In this document: piece by piece, positions 7,511 to 14,704 of the stretch
How positions within the stretch are numbered: the stretch's first letter is position 1
How the letters are laid out: the number at the start of each line of letters is the position of its first letter
Source of the DNA: UKL13-2 sp031431435
GTDB lineage: Bacteria; Pseudomonadota; Gammaproteobacteria; Burkholderiales; Usitatibacteraceae
Reading direction: 5' to 3'
Length of the DNA stretch: 14,865 nucleotides
NCBI GenBank assembly: GCA_031431435.1
Contig: JANPDI010000224.1
Location: 1-14,865, forward strand
Made by a program: the position numbers and the translations under genes
Notes under the pieces: generated by a model
The model's database searches: none
What the model saw: the letters and a program-made list of their open reading frames with translations, nothing else
What the model was told of the DNA's origin: nothing

Positions 7511-9424
7511 ATGACATACGCCGTTGCTTTGCCCGTCGATCCCGTTAGCGACGCCCTGCGAATTTCTGAGACGCGCTATCGCCGCCTGTTCGAAACCGCC
7601 CGCGACGGCATCTTGCTGCTGAATGCGGAAACAGCGCAGATCGAGGACGTCAACCCCTACTTGATCGAAATGCTCGGATACTCGCATGCCGAGTTCCTCG
7701 GCAAGAAATTGTGGGAAGTCGGCTCATTCGCGGATTGCGCACAGAGCAAGGAGATGTTCGCCATATTGCAGGACACGGGATATGTCCGCTACGACGACCT
7801 GCCGCTCAAGACCAAAGGCGGTTCTCCCGTCGCTGTTGAATTCGTCAGTAATTCCTACGACTGCGAGGGTGTCAAGGTCATCCAATGCAACATACGCAGT
7901 ATTTCCGAGCGAAAAGCATCAGACGCCGCCCTGCGCCAAGCGCAGCATTTAGGCGGAATTGGTGGCTGGGAGTGGGAGGTTGGAGCGGATATCACGAGAT
8001 GGTCTGCACAGCTCTACGAAATCATGGGCTTTGATTCTTCTTTACCGCCACCCCAATATGCAGACCAAAAAAAGATATATGCGCCAGCCAGTTGGCTGCG
8101 TTTACAGGAAGCAGTGACGCGTTGCCTACACGAGGGTAAACCGTATCAGCTGGATCTTCAGTACGTGCGTGCGGACGGTGTCGAAGGCTGGTTAGAGGCG
8201 CGTGGAGAGGCGGTTCGCGGTGATCGCGGCAAGGTTGTCAAATTGATCGGCACGGTACAGGAAATCACTGCACGCCATCAAGCTGAGGCGGCCCTGCGCG
8301 TCAGTGCGCTGGCGCTGAAGAGCATCTCGCAAGGTGTTCTGATTACCGATGCGAACCGACGAATAATTTCGGCAAATGTCGCTTTCACCAATATTACCGG
8401 GTACGACGAACACGACATACTCGGACGCGATTGCAAATTTCTGCAGGGGCCTCTTACTGACGCTGAAACGGTGGCGACAATTAGCCGAACACTTCATGCC
8501 GAACACGAGTTCGACGGCGAAATTCTCAATTACCGTAAAGACGGTACGACGTTTTTGAATGCGATGACAATTTCGCCGGTACGTGACGCGGCAGGCATCG
8601 TTGTCCACTATGTCGGCATCACGCGTGACATCACCGAGCGCCGGCGCGCGCGGGTGGAACACGAAGCGCTTGAGGAACAACTGCGCGAGTCACAAAAAAT
8701 GCAAGCCATTGGCACCCTCGCGGGCGGTATCGCCCATGACTTCAACAATATTCTGGCGGCCATTCAGGGCAATACGGCATTGGCGTTGGAGGACTCGGCC
8801 AGCAACCCCCGTGTAATTGAGAGCCTTGCAGAAATCCAAAAAGCCACGACGCGCGCGCGCGATTTGGTGCAACAGATCCTCTCGTTTAGTCGTCGCCAAC
8901 CAACCACGCTGGCGACCATCTCATTGCTTCCGGTCGTCGAAGAGTCTGCACGACTGTTGCGATCGACACTGCCTGCACGTTTGGCATTGCGAATGGAGTT
9001 GGCGGCCCAGCTGCCCAATGTGGTGGCCGATGCCACGCAGATCGAACAAGTGCTGCTCAATCTGTGCACGAACGCGATGCACGCAATGCATGACGGTACG
9101 GGACGCATCGACATTCTCCTCGATACGGTACTGCTCGACCAAGCCTATGCTGCTGCCCACCCACAGGCGCAAGCGATGCTCGCGGTGAGGCCCGGGCTCG
9201 CGGTGCGGCTTGCGGTACGCGACAACGGCCCCGGCATGGACGCGGCAACACGCGCACGCGTGTTTGAGCCCTTTTTTACGACCAAGCCCGTTGGCGAGGG
9301 CACAGGGCTTGGGCTTTCAGTGGTACACGCGCATTGCGCAAAAACACGGCGGCGTAATTTTTCTGGAAAGCGGGTTGGGCGTCGGCACGATCTTTACCCT
9401 ACTGTTGCCTGCGGCCGCCGATAA
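7511..9424 (+). CDS. Hybrid sensor histidine kinase, PAS-PAS-LOV-like-HisKA-HATPase part (frameshifted before receiver)
   Basis: A soluble sensor kinase with no membrane helix. ATG 7511 is preferred over TTG 7394 because AGG lies 6 nt upstream and residues before it have no domain. Domains: PAS about 18-135; PAS_3-type about 145-258 (GGWEWEVGADITRWS); LOV-like PAS about 262-378 with GRDCKFLQG (Cys308), Asn340 and Asn350; HisKA with phospho-acceptor His409 in GGIAHDFNN; N-box NLCTNA (Asn521); G1 DNGPGMD 571-577; F-box FEPFFTTK; G2 GEGTGLGL 595-602. After SVVHA the frame runs into an unrelated tail (HCAKTRRR...) to a stop at 9422-9424. The +1 frame continues the family pattern (IAQKHGGVIFLESGLGVGT) into a receiver domain. 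Removing one base near 9329-9335 gives a single 788-residue hybrid kinase. The signal and target are unknown; a light or redox cue is possible. Confidence 0.88.
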   Translation: MTYAVALPVDPVSDALRISETRYRRLFETARDGILLLNAETAQIEDVNPYLIEMLGYSHAEFLGKKLWEVGSFADCAQSKEMFAILQDTGYVRYDDLPLKTKGGSPVAVEFVSNSYDCEGVKVIQCNIRSISERKASDAALRQAQHLGGIGGWEWEVGADITRWSAQLYEIMGFDSSLPPPQYADQKKIYAPASWLRLQEAVTRCLHEGKPYQLDLQYVRADGVEGWLEARGEAVRGDRGKVVKLIGTVQEITARHQAEAALRVSALALKSISQGVLITDANRRIISANVAFTNITGYDEHDILGRDCKFLQGPLTDAETVATISRTLHAEHEFDGEILNYRKDGTTFLNAMTISPVRDAAGIVVHYVGITRDITERRRARVEHEALEEQLRESQKMQAIGTLAGGIAHDFNNILAAIQGNTALALEDSASNPRVIESLAEIQKATTRARDLVQQILSFSRRQPTTLATISLLPVVEESARLLRSTLPARLALRMELAAQLPNVVADATQIEQVLLNLCTNAMHAMHDGTGRIDILLDTVLLDQAYAAAHPQAQAMLAVRPGLAVRLAVRDNGPGMDAATRARVFEPFFTTKPVGEGTGLGLSVVHAHCAKTRRRNFSGKRVGRRHDLYPTVACGRR

Positions 9425-9878
9425 CACCGCGCCTGATGCAACCCCTGACGCAACACCTACGACGACACAACCTCTTCCTACATTCGAGGGCAGACGCCAT
9501 ATTCTTTACCTTGATGACGACGAGGCGATGGTGTTTCTGTGTGCGCGCTTGTTTGAGCGAAGAGGTCATCGTGTCACCACCTTTACGAATCAGGCCGACG
9601 CACTGGCAGCGCTACAGGCTAATCCCTTCGCCTTCGATCTGTTCCTGACCGACTACAACATGCCGGGGCCGTCAGGCCTTGAAGTCACGCGGGCCGCACT
9701 TGCCATCCGCGCGGATTTACCGGTGGCGATGGCCTCGGGCTTCGTCGATGAAGCATTGCAGCGCGTCGCGGCCGAAGCAGGTGTGGTCGAACTGATTTTT
9801 AAGGCATCAGATATCGATGAATTCTGCGACACCGTGGATCGGCTTGCGCATAAATTCCGTGGCCAAAAGCAAGCGTAG
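9333..9878 (+). CDS. Receiver (REC) domain and end of the HATPase domain, out-of-frame continuation of the kinase
   Basis: Reading from ATT 9333 gives IAQKHGG, the last HATPase strand (TIFTLLLPA), an Ala/Thr/Pro linker and a complete response-regulator receiver. Its acidic cluster is DDDE (9513-9524), the phospho-Asp is in LFLTDYNMPG (codon 9651-9653), Ser in MASGF and Lys in IFKAS. All catalytic residues are kept, so the frameshift is recent, a sequencing error, or tolerated. If real, the receiver could be made separately from TTG 9375, which has GGAAAG (9365-9370) just upstream, giving a 167-residue protein that overlaps the kinase stop. The stop TAG 9876-9878 lies inside the left arm of a palindromic repeat, so the original C-terminus may have been replaced. 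Confidence 0.8.
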   Translation: MAQKHGGVIFLESGLGVGTIFTLLLPAAADNTAPDATPDATPTTTQPLPTFEGRRHILYLDDDEAMVFLCARLFERRGHRVTTFTNQADALAALQANPFAFDLFLTDYNMPGPSGLEVTRAALAIRADLPVAMASGFVDEALQRVAAEAGVVELIFKASDIDEFCDTVDRLAHKFRGQKQA

Positions 9879-9944
9879 GGTGGGCAGGGGTCATCTGCCC
9901 ACGTTATCGTCGTTTGTGGGCACGCGTTGCTTTGCCCACCCTAC
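9875..9944. repeat. GTAGGGTGGGCA-type palindromic (REP/MITE-like) repeat
   Basis: Outer arms GTAGGGTGGGCA (9875-9886) and TGCCCACCCTAC (9933-9944) are perfect 12-nt inverted repeats. Between them lie TGCCCAC (9895-9901) and GTGGGCA (9916-9922). The four TGGGCA/TGCCCA units alternate, so the 70 bp can fold as two tandem 7-bp hairpins or as one long cruciform. Dispersed palindromes with these ends are common in intergenic regions of beta- and gammaproteobacteria. There is no coding capacity, so any mobility would depend on a transposase elsewhere. It may also act as a terminator for the kinase gene. Only one copy occurs in this window. Confidence 0.85.
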
Positions 9945-10084
9945 AAAATCACGCCAACACAAACGACCGCTTGTATGGAAATTTCGACGACAGCAATGGG
10001 TCAATTGTGAAGATTCGCCCTGCCGGAAAGCAGTCATTCCCATGACTAAATTTGGCAAGAACCAACGATAAAAACAGCGTTTCA

Positions 10085-10103
10085 GCGGAATTCGGATTTC
10101 CGC
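10085..10103 (-). terminator. Candidate hairpin downstream of the nadC-mlaA operon
   Basis: GCGGAA (10085-10090) and TTCCGC (10098-10103) form a 6-bp stem with a 7-nt loop, about 31 nt past the stop of the small membrane protein on the minus strand. A run of five T on that strand (10070-10074) follows about 10 nt later. A second imperfect AT-rich hairpin (10111-10129) lies just after the stop. The pair may terminate the operon, but the form is not canonical. Confidence 0.3.
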
Positions 10104-10134
10104 ATGCCACGCGATTTTCCAGAAAACGCTTGTA

Positions 10135-10377
10135 TTACGCCCAGGTCCGAAAGAACACCAAGTAGCCGGTGATCAACGCCAGCGCGGCGCCGGCAATAAT
10201 GGCGCCGAACAATACTTTGACGATGCGGCTGTCTTCGGCCTCCATCATTTCGGCGCTCATTTCAGGCGGGTGATCAAGGCCGTCAACCAACCGCCGTTCG
10301 CGAATGCAAAACATCAGCACGCCGCCCATGATGAGGCAAAACGCCAGAAACACAACAGACAGGCTCAGCGCGAGCAT
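10135..10377 (-). CDS. Small two-helix membrane protein downstream of mlaA
   Basis: An 80-residue protein I do not recognise. Two membrane helices (about 3-25 and 54-78) flank a short charged loop containing RERRLVDGLDHPPEMSAEM, so both termini are probably on the same side of the membrane. Its ATG lies 3 nt after the mlaA stop (TAGgccATG) with no separate Shine-Dalgarno, which points to translation by reinitiation and a shared transcript with mlaA. The tight coupling and sensible topology make it a real gene. A link to phospholipid transport is only suggested by position. Confidence 0.75.
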   Translation of the reverse strand: MLALSLSVVFLAFCLIMGGVLMFCIRERRLVDGLDHPPEMSAEMMEAEDSRIVKVLFGAIIAGAALALITGYLVFFRTWA

Positions 10378-10380
10378 GGC

Positions 10381-11139
10381 CTATTTTTTGGTCGCCGGGG
10401 TGACGGCCGGCGCAAGGGTTTCCAAACTCTCTTCGAGTTTGTCGCGCTCTGCCTGGGTCACACCACCGTCTTTTACCTGACTCAGGCGGCGCTGCAAAAA
10501 TGCATCGCGAAGGAATTGATATTTGTCGAGTGACGCTTCCTCGAGCGTCTTGCCGGCCTTCAGCAACTCGGCGCGGATGTGGATGATATTCAGGCCCAGT
10601 GTTTGATTGCGGGTTGGCACATGGTCGATCAGCTTGCTGAACGAGACCTCGCTGTCAACAAAACGTCCCCCGGTATCGCGCACGGTCGATGGACCCATCA
10701 ATGGCAACACAAGATACGGCCCGCTACCCACACCCCATTTGCCGAGTGTCTGACCAAAATCCTCGTTATTTTTGGTCAATCCCATCGGTGTGGCGACATC
10801 AAACAAACCGAGTATCCCAAGTGTTGAATTGACAATGACCCGACCAATATCCGACGCCGCGTTGCCCGGTTTGCCTTGCAACAGATTGTTCAGGCCGGTT
10901 GAGACATCCGCCACATTGCCAAACGCGTTGGAAATACCTGAGCGGACAAAATGCGGCGTCACCGCGACATAACCCCTGGCAACAGGTTCAAGCACAGCCT
11001 TGTCAACCGCGTCATTAAATTGGAACGTCGCGCGGTTCAGTCCTTCAAACGGGTCGGCTGGCGGGGCATTGGTTGTGGCGCAGCCAACCAACAGGGTGAT
11101 TAAAATTAAAACGATTAGGTTTTTAAACATGTTTGTCAT
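10381..11139 (-). CDS. mlaA: MlaA (VacJ) outer-membrane lipoprotein of the phospholipid-retrieval system
   Basis: MlaA sits in the outer membrane, removes mislocalised phospholipids from the outer leaflet and passes them to periplasmic MlaC for return by MlaFEDB. The protein has a lipoprotein signal (MFKNLIVLILITLLVGC, lipobox LVGC, Cys20 from this start). Family blocks follow: DPFEGLNRATFQFND (29-43), NSTLGILGLFDVA (about 104-116) and EDFGQTLGKWGVGSGPY with LVLPLMGPSTVRD (about 126-155). The frame is open to ATG 11181 inside nadC, but ATG 11139 or ATG 11130 gives a proper signal peptide. I chose 11139, 4 nt after the nadC stop. The C-terminus is extended and charged (residues about 215-252). 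The rest of the mla genes are not in the window. Confidence 0.93.
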   Translation of the reverse strand: MTNMFKNLIVLILITLLVGCATTNAPPADPFEGLNRATFQFNDAVDKAVLEPVARGYVAVTPHFVRSGISNAFGNVADVSTGLNNLLQGKPGNAASDIGRVIVNSTLGILGLFDVATPMGLTKNNEDFGQTLGKWGVGSGPYLVLPLMGPSTVRDTGGRFVDSEVSFSKLIDHVPTRNQTLGLNIIHIRAELLKAGKTLEEASLDKYQFLRDAFLQRRLSQVKDGGVTQAERDKLEESLETLAPAVTPATKK

Positions 11140-11143
11140 TGGG

Positions 11144-12007
11144 TTAATGAAGTTTGAAGCGCATGGATAAATCCAACGCATGAATGTCTTTGGTCAATGT
11201 GCCGATCGAAATGCGATCCACACCGGTTTCAGCGATGGCGCGAACGCTGCCGAGATTGACCCCGCCGGAGGCTTCCAGTTCCGCCCGTCCGGCGGTAAAT
11301 TTAACGGCGTCGCGCATATCCTCGAGGCCAAAGTTATCCAGCAGGATGAGTTTGGCGCCACATTCAATCGCGTCGCTCAATTGTGCCTTTGATTCAACCT
11401 CGATTTGAATCATGGTATTCGCCGCCACCTGATGTTTGACCAGCTCAAACGCCTTATCGAGCGCCGGTTTGATCCCACCAGCCGCGATGATGTGGTTTTC
11501 CTTGATCAATATGCCGTCAAACAGGCCGATACGGTGATTGTGTCCGCCGCCGGCCTGCACCGCGTATTTTAATGCCCGGCGCAGGCCGGGCAGGGTTTTA
11601 CGTGTATCAAGAATTTTTGCCTTGGTACCGGCAACCAGATCGACGTATTGGCGGGTTTTGGTTGCCACGGCTGACAGTGTCTGCAAAAAATTCAACGCCG
11701 AGCGTTCGGCGGTCAACATTGCGCGGGCATTGCCGGCGATTTCGCATATCGGTTGGCCGGCGACGACGCGTTTGCCGTCTTCTACATGCCAAAAAACCTC
11801 GCAATCCGGGTCCAGCTCGGTAAAGGTGCGGGTAAACCACTCCTGACCGGCCAAAATGCCATCCACGCGGGTCATGACACTGGCCTTGCCAGCGGCACTT
11901 GCCGCAATCAGTCCGGCGGTCAAGTCGCCGCTGCCAACGTCCTCAGCCAACGCCGACGTGACATCTTGGGTGATGGTGGCTTCCAGGTCATGCAATAAAT
12001 CCGACAC
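11144..12007 (-). CDS. nadC: Nicotinate-nucleotide pyrophosphorylase (carboxylating), quinolinate phosphoribosyltransferase
   Basis: NadC converts quinolinate and PRPP to nicotinate mononucleotide, CO2 and PPi in de novo NAD synthesis. The 287-residue protein is of normal length. Key blocks are ERSALNFLQ (101-109), LDTRKTLPGLR (133-143), GGGHNHRIGL (153-162), ILIKENH (166-172, with Lys169), IEVE near 202-205, LLDNF, EASGGVNL and VDRISIGTLTK, covering the usual substrate- and phosphate-binding residues. The start is GTG (12005-12007), supported by a good Shine-Dalgarno AAGGGA (complement of 12013-12018, spacing 5 nt). It is the first gene of the nadC-mlaA-small membrane protein operon and is divergent from clpB. 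nadA and nadB are not nearby. Confidence 0.97.
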   Translation of the reverse strand: MSDLLHDLEATITQDVTSALAEDVGSGDLTAGLIAASAAGKASVMTRVDGILAGQEWFTRTFTELDPDCEVFWHVEDGKRVVAGQPICEIAGNARAMLTAERSALNFLQTLSAVATKTRQYVDLVAGTKAKILDTRKTLPGLRRALKYAVQAGGGHNHRIGLFDGILIKENHIIAAGGIKPALDKAFELVKHQVAANTMIQIEVESKAQLSDAIECGAKLILLDNFGLEDMRDAVKFTAGRAELEASGGVNLGSVRAIAETGVDRISIGTLTKDIHALDLSMRFKLH

Positions 12008-12015
12008 AATAGTCC

Positions 12016-12043
12016 CTTGAAAAATTACGGTTAATCATCATGT
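12016..12043 (+). promoter_or_regulatory. Sigma-32 (RpoH) heat-shock promoter of clpB
   Basis: CTTGAAA at 12016-12022, preceded by CC, matches the sigma-32 -35 consensus. After 13 nt comes CATCATGT (12036-12043), which matches 5 of the 7 defined positions of CCCCATNT. The spacing equals that of E. coli dnaK P1. The predicted start near 12050 leaves a leader of about 30 nt that includes AGGA (12068-12071). ClpB is a classic RpoH target, which supports the call. Confidence 0.75.
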
Positions 12044-12054
12044 ATGCATTAACC
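12029..12054. promoter_or_regulatory. Perfect dyad GGTTAAT-N12-ATTAACC in the nadC/clpB divergent promoter region
   Basis: GGTTAAT (12029-12035) and ATTAACC (12048-12054) are exact 7-nt inverted arms with centres 19 bp apart, as expected for a dimeric regulator bound on one DNA face. The dyad brackets the -10 of the heat-shock promoter and overlaps a possible nadC promoter. It is not CIRCE (HrcA) or HAIR (HspR). The regulator is unknown. Confidence 0.45.
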
Positions 12055-12063
12055 ATCGATCAA
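12034..12063 (-). promoter_or_regulatory. Possible sigma-70 promoter of nadC
   Basis: On the minus strand TTGATC (complement of 12058-12063) and GATGAT (complement of 12034-12039) are 18 nt apart, each matching 4 of 6 consensus bases. The start would fall near 12027, giving a leader of about 20 nt that carries the nadC Shine-Dalgarno. The match is weak. Confidence 0.3.
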
Positions 12064-12080
12064 AAACAGGATATCACGTC

Positions 12081-14660
12081 ATGCGTGCTGACAAACTCAC
12101 CACCAAGTTTCAGGAAGCATTGGCCGACGCGCAGTCACTTGCCCTGGCCAACGATAACAATTTTATCGAGCCGCCGCATTTATTGCAGGCATTAATCGAC
12201 CAGCCCGACAGCGGCACCGCGTCGCTGCTGTCGCGTGCGGGTGTGGCCGTGCCAAAACTGAAGTCGGCGCTCGAACTGGCGGTCAAAAATCTGCCCAAAG
12301 TCGAGGGTACCGGCGGTGAGGTATCGGTTTCACGCGAATTGGGCAATTTGCTCAACCTGACCGACAAAGAGGCAAGCAAGCGGGGCGACCAATTTATCGC
12401 CTCTGAGTGGTTCTTGCTGGCGCTGGTGAATGACAAAGGTGAGACCGGGCGCCTGTTTCGTGAAAACGGTGCCAACGTCAAGTCGCTTGAATCGGCCATC
12501 ATGGCCGTGCGAGGGACCGAGAGCGTCGATTCACAAGAATCTGAAGGCCAGCGTGAAACCCTCAAAAAATACACCATCGATCTGACCGAGCGCGCCCGCA
12601 TGGGCAAGCTGGATCCGGTGATCGGTCGCGACGACGAAATCCGCCGCGCGATTCAGGTATTGCAACGCCGGACCAAAAACAATCCGGTGCTCATTGGCGA
12701 ACCTGGCGTCGGCAAAACCGCCATCGTCGAGGGTCTCGCCCAGCGCATCGTCAACGGTGAAGTGCCGGACAGCCTCAAAGGCAAACGCGTGTTGTCGCTG
12801 GATATGGCGAGCCTGTTGGCCGGCGCAAAGTACCGCGGTGAGTTTGAAGAACGGCTAAAGGCGGTATTAAAAGAATTGTCGCTCGACGAGGGCATGACCA
12901 TTGTCTTTATCGATGAGTTGCACACAATGGTCGGCGCTGGTAAGGCCGAAGGTGCGATGGACGCCGGCAATATGCTCAAGCCCGCCTTGGCACGCGGGGA
13001 GCTGCATTGCATCGGCGCGACCACGCTGGATGAATATCGCAAATACGTTGAGAAAGACGCGGCTCTTGAGCGGCGTTTCCAAAAAGTGCTGGTCGATGAG
13101 CCTAGTGTGGAATCAACCATCGCCATCCTGCGCGGACTCAAAGAAAAGTACGAAGTGCATCATGGCATCGAGATCACCGATCCGGCCATTGTGGCCGCGG
13201 CCGAACTGTCACACCGTTACATCACCGACCGGTTCCTGCCTGACAAGGCAATCGACCTGATCGACGAAGCGGCATCACGCGTCAAGATGGAAATTGATTC
13301 CAAGCCCGAGGTGATGGACAAGCTCGATCGTCGGTTGATTCAGTTGAAGATCGAACGCGAAGCGGTGCGCAAGGAAAAGGACGAGGCGTCGAAAAAGCGC
13401 ATGTCGCTGATTGAGGACGAAATCCGCCGGCTCGACAAGGAATATTCGGACCTCGAGGAAGTCTGGAAGGCCGAAAAGGCGCAGGTGCAGGGCACCGCGC
13501 ATATCAAGGAAGAAATCGAAAAGCTTCGCGCACAAATTGGCGATCTGCAGCGCAAAGGGCAGTTCGACAAATTGGCCGAGTTGCAGTACGGCAAATTGCC
13601 CGCGCTTGAAAAACAAATGAAGCAGGCGGAGAAGGGCGAATCCAAAAACGTCAAGGCCAAACTGCTGCGCACCCAGGTCGGTGCCGAAGAAATTGCCGAG
13701 GTGGTGTCGCGAGCCACCGGCATCCCTGTTTCAAAGATGATGCAGGGCGAGCGCGACAAGCTGGTGCAAATGGAGGCCAAGCTGCACGAGCGGGTGGTCG
13801 GGCAGGATGAAGCCGTACGATTGGTATCGGATGCAATACGCCGCTCGCGGGCCGGTTTGTCTGACGAGGGCAAGCCGTATGGTTCGTTCCTGTTTCTGGG
13901 GCCGACCGGTGTCGGCAAGACCGAGCTGTGCAAAACGCTGGCGTCATTCCTGTTTGATTCGGACGAACATTTGATCCGCATCGACATGAGTGAATTCATG
14001 GAAAAACATTCGGTGTCGCGCCTGATTGGTGCGCCACCGGGTTATGTTGGTTATGACGAAGGCGGCCAGCTCACCGAAGCCGTGCGGCGCAAACCGTATT
14101 CGGTGATCCTGCTCGACGAGGTTGAAAAAGCGCACCCCGATGTCTTCAACGTGTTGTTGCAGGTGCTTGACGACGGCCGCATGACCGATGGTCAGGGACG
14201 CACGGTGGACTTCAAAAACACCGTGATTGTCATGACATCCAATCTGGGTTCACAACAAATTCAAGCCATGGCGGGCTCTGACTATGGCGTGATCAAACTC
14301 GCGGTCATGGCGGAAGTCAAAAACTATTTCCGCCCCGAGTTCGTCAATCGCATCGACGAAGTGGTGGTGTTTCATGCGCTGGATGAAGCCAACATCGCGT
14401 CCATTGCCAAGATCCAGTTGAAGAGCCTGATTGCGCGCGTGGCCAAAATGGAAATGACGCTCGATGTCACCGACGCGGCGTTGACTGAAATCGCCAAGGC
14501 GGGATTCGACCCGGTATATGGTGCACGGCCGTTAAAACGCGCCATCCAGCAGCAAATCGAGAATCCGCTTGCCAAGGCAATTCTGGAAGGCAAATTTGCG
14601 GCCAAAGATACCATCACGGTTAACGTCACCAACGGAGCCTTCAACTTCGAAAAGTCTTGA
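12081..14660 (+). CDS. clpB: ATP-dependent chaperone (disaggregase) ClpB
   Basis: ClpB is a hexameric AAA+ disaggregase that, with DnaK, extracts and refolds proteins from aggregates in the cytoplasm after heat stress. The 859-residue length matches the family (857 in E. coli). Order: N domain 1 to about 145; NBD1 with Walker A GEPGVGKT 206-213, pore Tyr251 (KYRGEFEER) and Walker B Asp278/Glu279; middle coiled coil about 405-525; NBD2 with Walker A GPTGVGKT 607-614, pore GYVGY 654-658, Walker B Asp679/Glu680; sensor-2 GARPLKR near the C-terminus. It lacks the IGF/IGL ClpP-binding loop, as expected for ClpB. ATG 12081 has AGGA 9 nt upstream. A sigma-32 promoter precedes it. An internal ATG at codon 141 could give a short form like that of E. 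coli, but its ribosome binding site is weak. Confidence 0.99.
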   Translation: MRADKLTTKFQEALADAQSLALANDNNFIEPPHLLQALIDQPDSGTASLLSRAGVAVPKLKSALELAVKNLPKVEGTGGEVSVSRELGNLLNLTDKEASKRGDQFIASEWFLLALVNDKGETGRLFRENGANVKSLESAIMAVRGTESVDSQESEGQRETLKKYTIDLTERARMGKLDPVIGRDDEIRRAIQVLQRRTKNNPVLIGEPGVGKTAIVEGLAQRIVNGEVPDSLKGKRVLSLDMASLLAGAKYRGEFEERLKAVLKELSLDEGMTIVFIDELHTMVGAGKAEGAMDAGNMLKPALARGELHCIGATTLDEYRKYVEKDAALERRFQKVLVDEPSVESTIAILRGLKEKYEVHHGIEITDPAIVAAAELSHRYITDRFLPDKAIDLIDEAASRVKMEIDSKPEVMDKLDRRLIQLKIEREAVRKEKDEASKKRMSLIEDEIRRLDKEYSDLEEVWKAEKAQVQGTAHIKEEIEKLRAQIGDLQRKGQFDKLAELQYGKLPALEKQMKQAEKGESKNVKAKLLRTQVGAEEIAEVVSRATGIPVSKMMQGERDKLVQMEAKLHERVVGQDEAVRLVSDAIRRSRAGLSDEGKPYGSFLFLGPTGVGKTELCKTLASFLFDSDEHLIRIDMSEFMEKHSVSRLIGAPPGYVGYDEGGQLTEAVRRKPYSVILLDEVEKAHPDVFNVLLQVLDDGRMTDGQGRTVDFKNTVIVMTSNLGSQQIQAMAGSDYGVIKLAVMAEVKNYFRPEFVNRIDEVVVFHALDEANIASIAKIQLKSLIARVAKMEMTLDVTDAALTEIAKAGFDPVYGARPLKRAIQQQIENPLAKAILEGKFAAKDTITVNVTNGAFNFEKS

Positions 14661-14704
14661 CCTCGGACAATTGCCGCGCATGACGGGCGGCCGGGTGGCA
14701 GGCG

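Noticed and set aside
9320..9345. Programmed +1 ribosomal frameshift joining the kinase to its receiver
   Set aside because: No slippery stop-codon context (such as CTT TGA) or downstream stimulator is evident; an indel or sequencing error explains it more simply.
9875..9944. CRISPR repeat or integron attC site
   Set aside because: Only a single copy, with no spacers and no integrase core site; the nested TGGGCA/TGCCCA units fit a REP/MITE-like palindrome.
11140..11181. mlaA start at ATG 11181
   Set aside because: It would place 14 extra residues before the lipoprotein signal peptide and overlap nadC by 38 nt; ATG 11139 or 11130 gives a normal signal.
12008..12080. CIRCE or HspR (HAIR) operator before clpB
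   Set aside because: The dyad GGTTAAT/ATTAACC does not match TTAGCACTC/GAGTGCTAA or CTTGAGT/ACTCAAG; the -35 CTTGAAA is better explained as sigma-32.
13340..13999. 219-residue minus-strand open frame inside clpB
   Set aside because: Ser/Arg-rich shadow of the clpB coiled-coil and NBD2 region, with no independent support.
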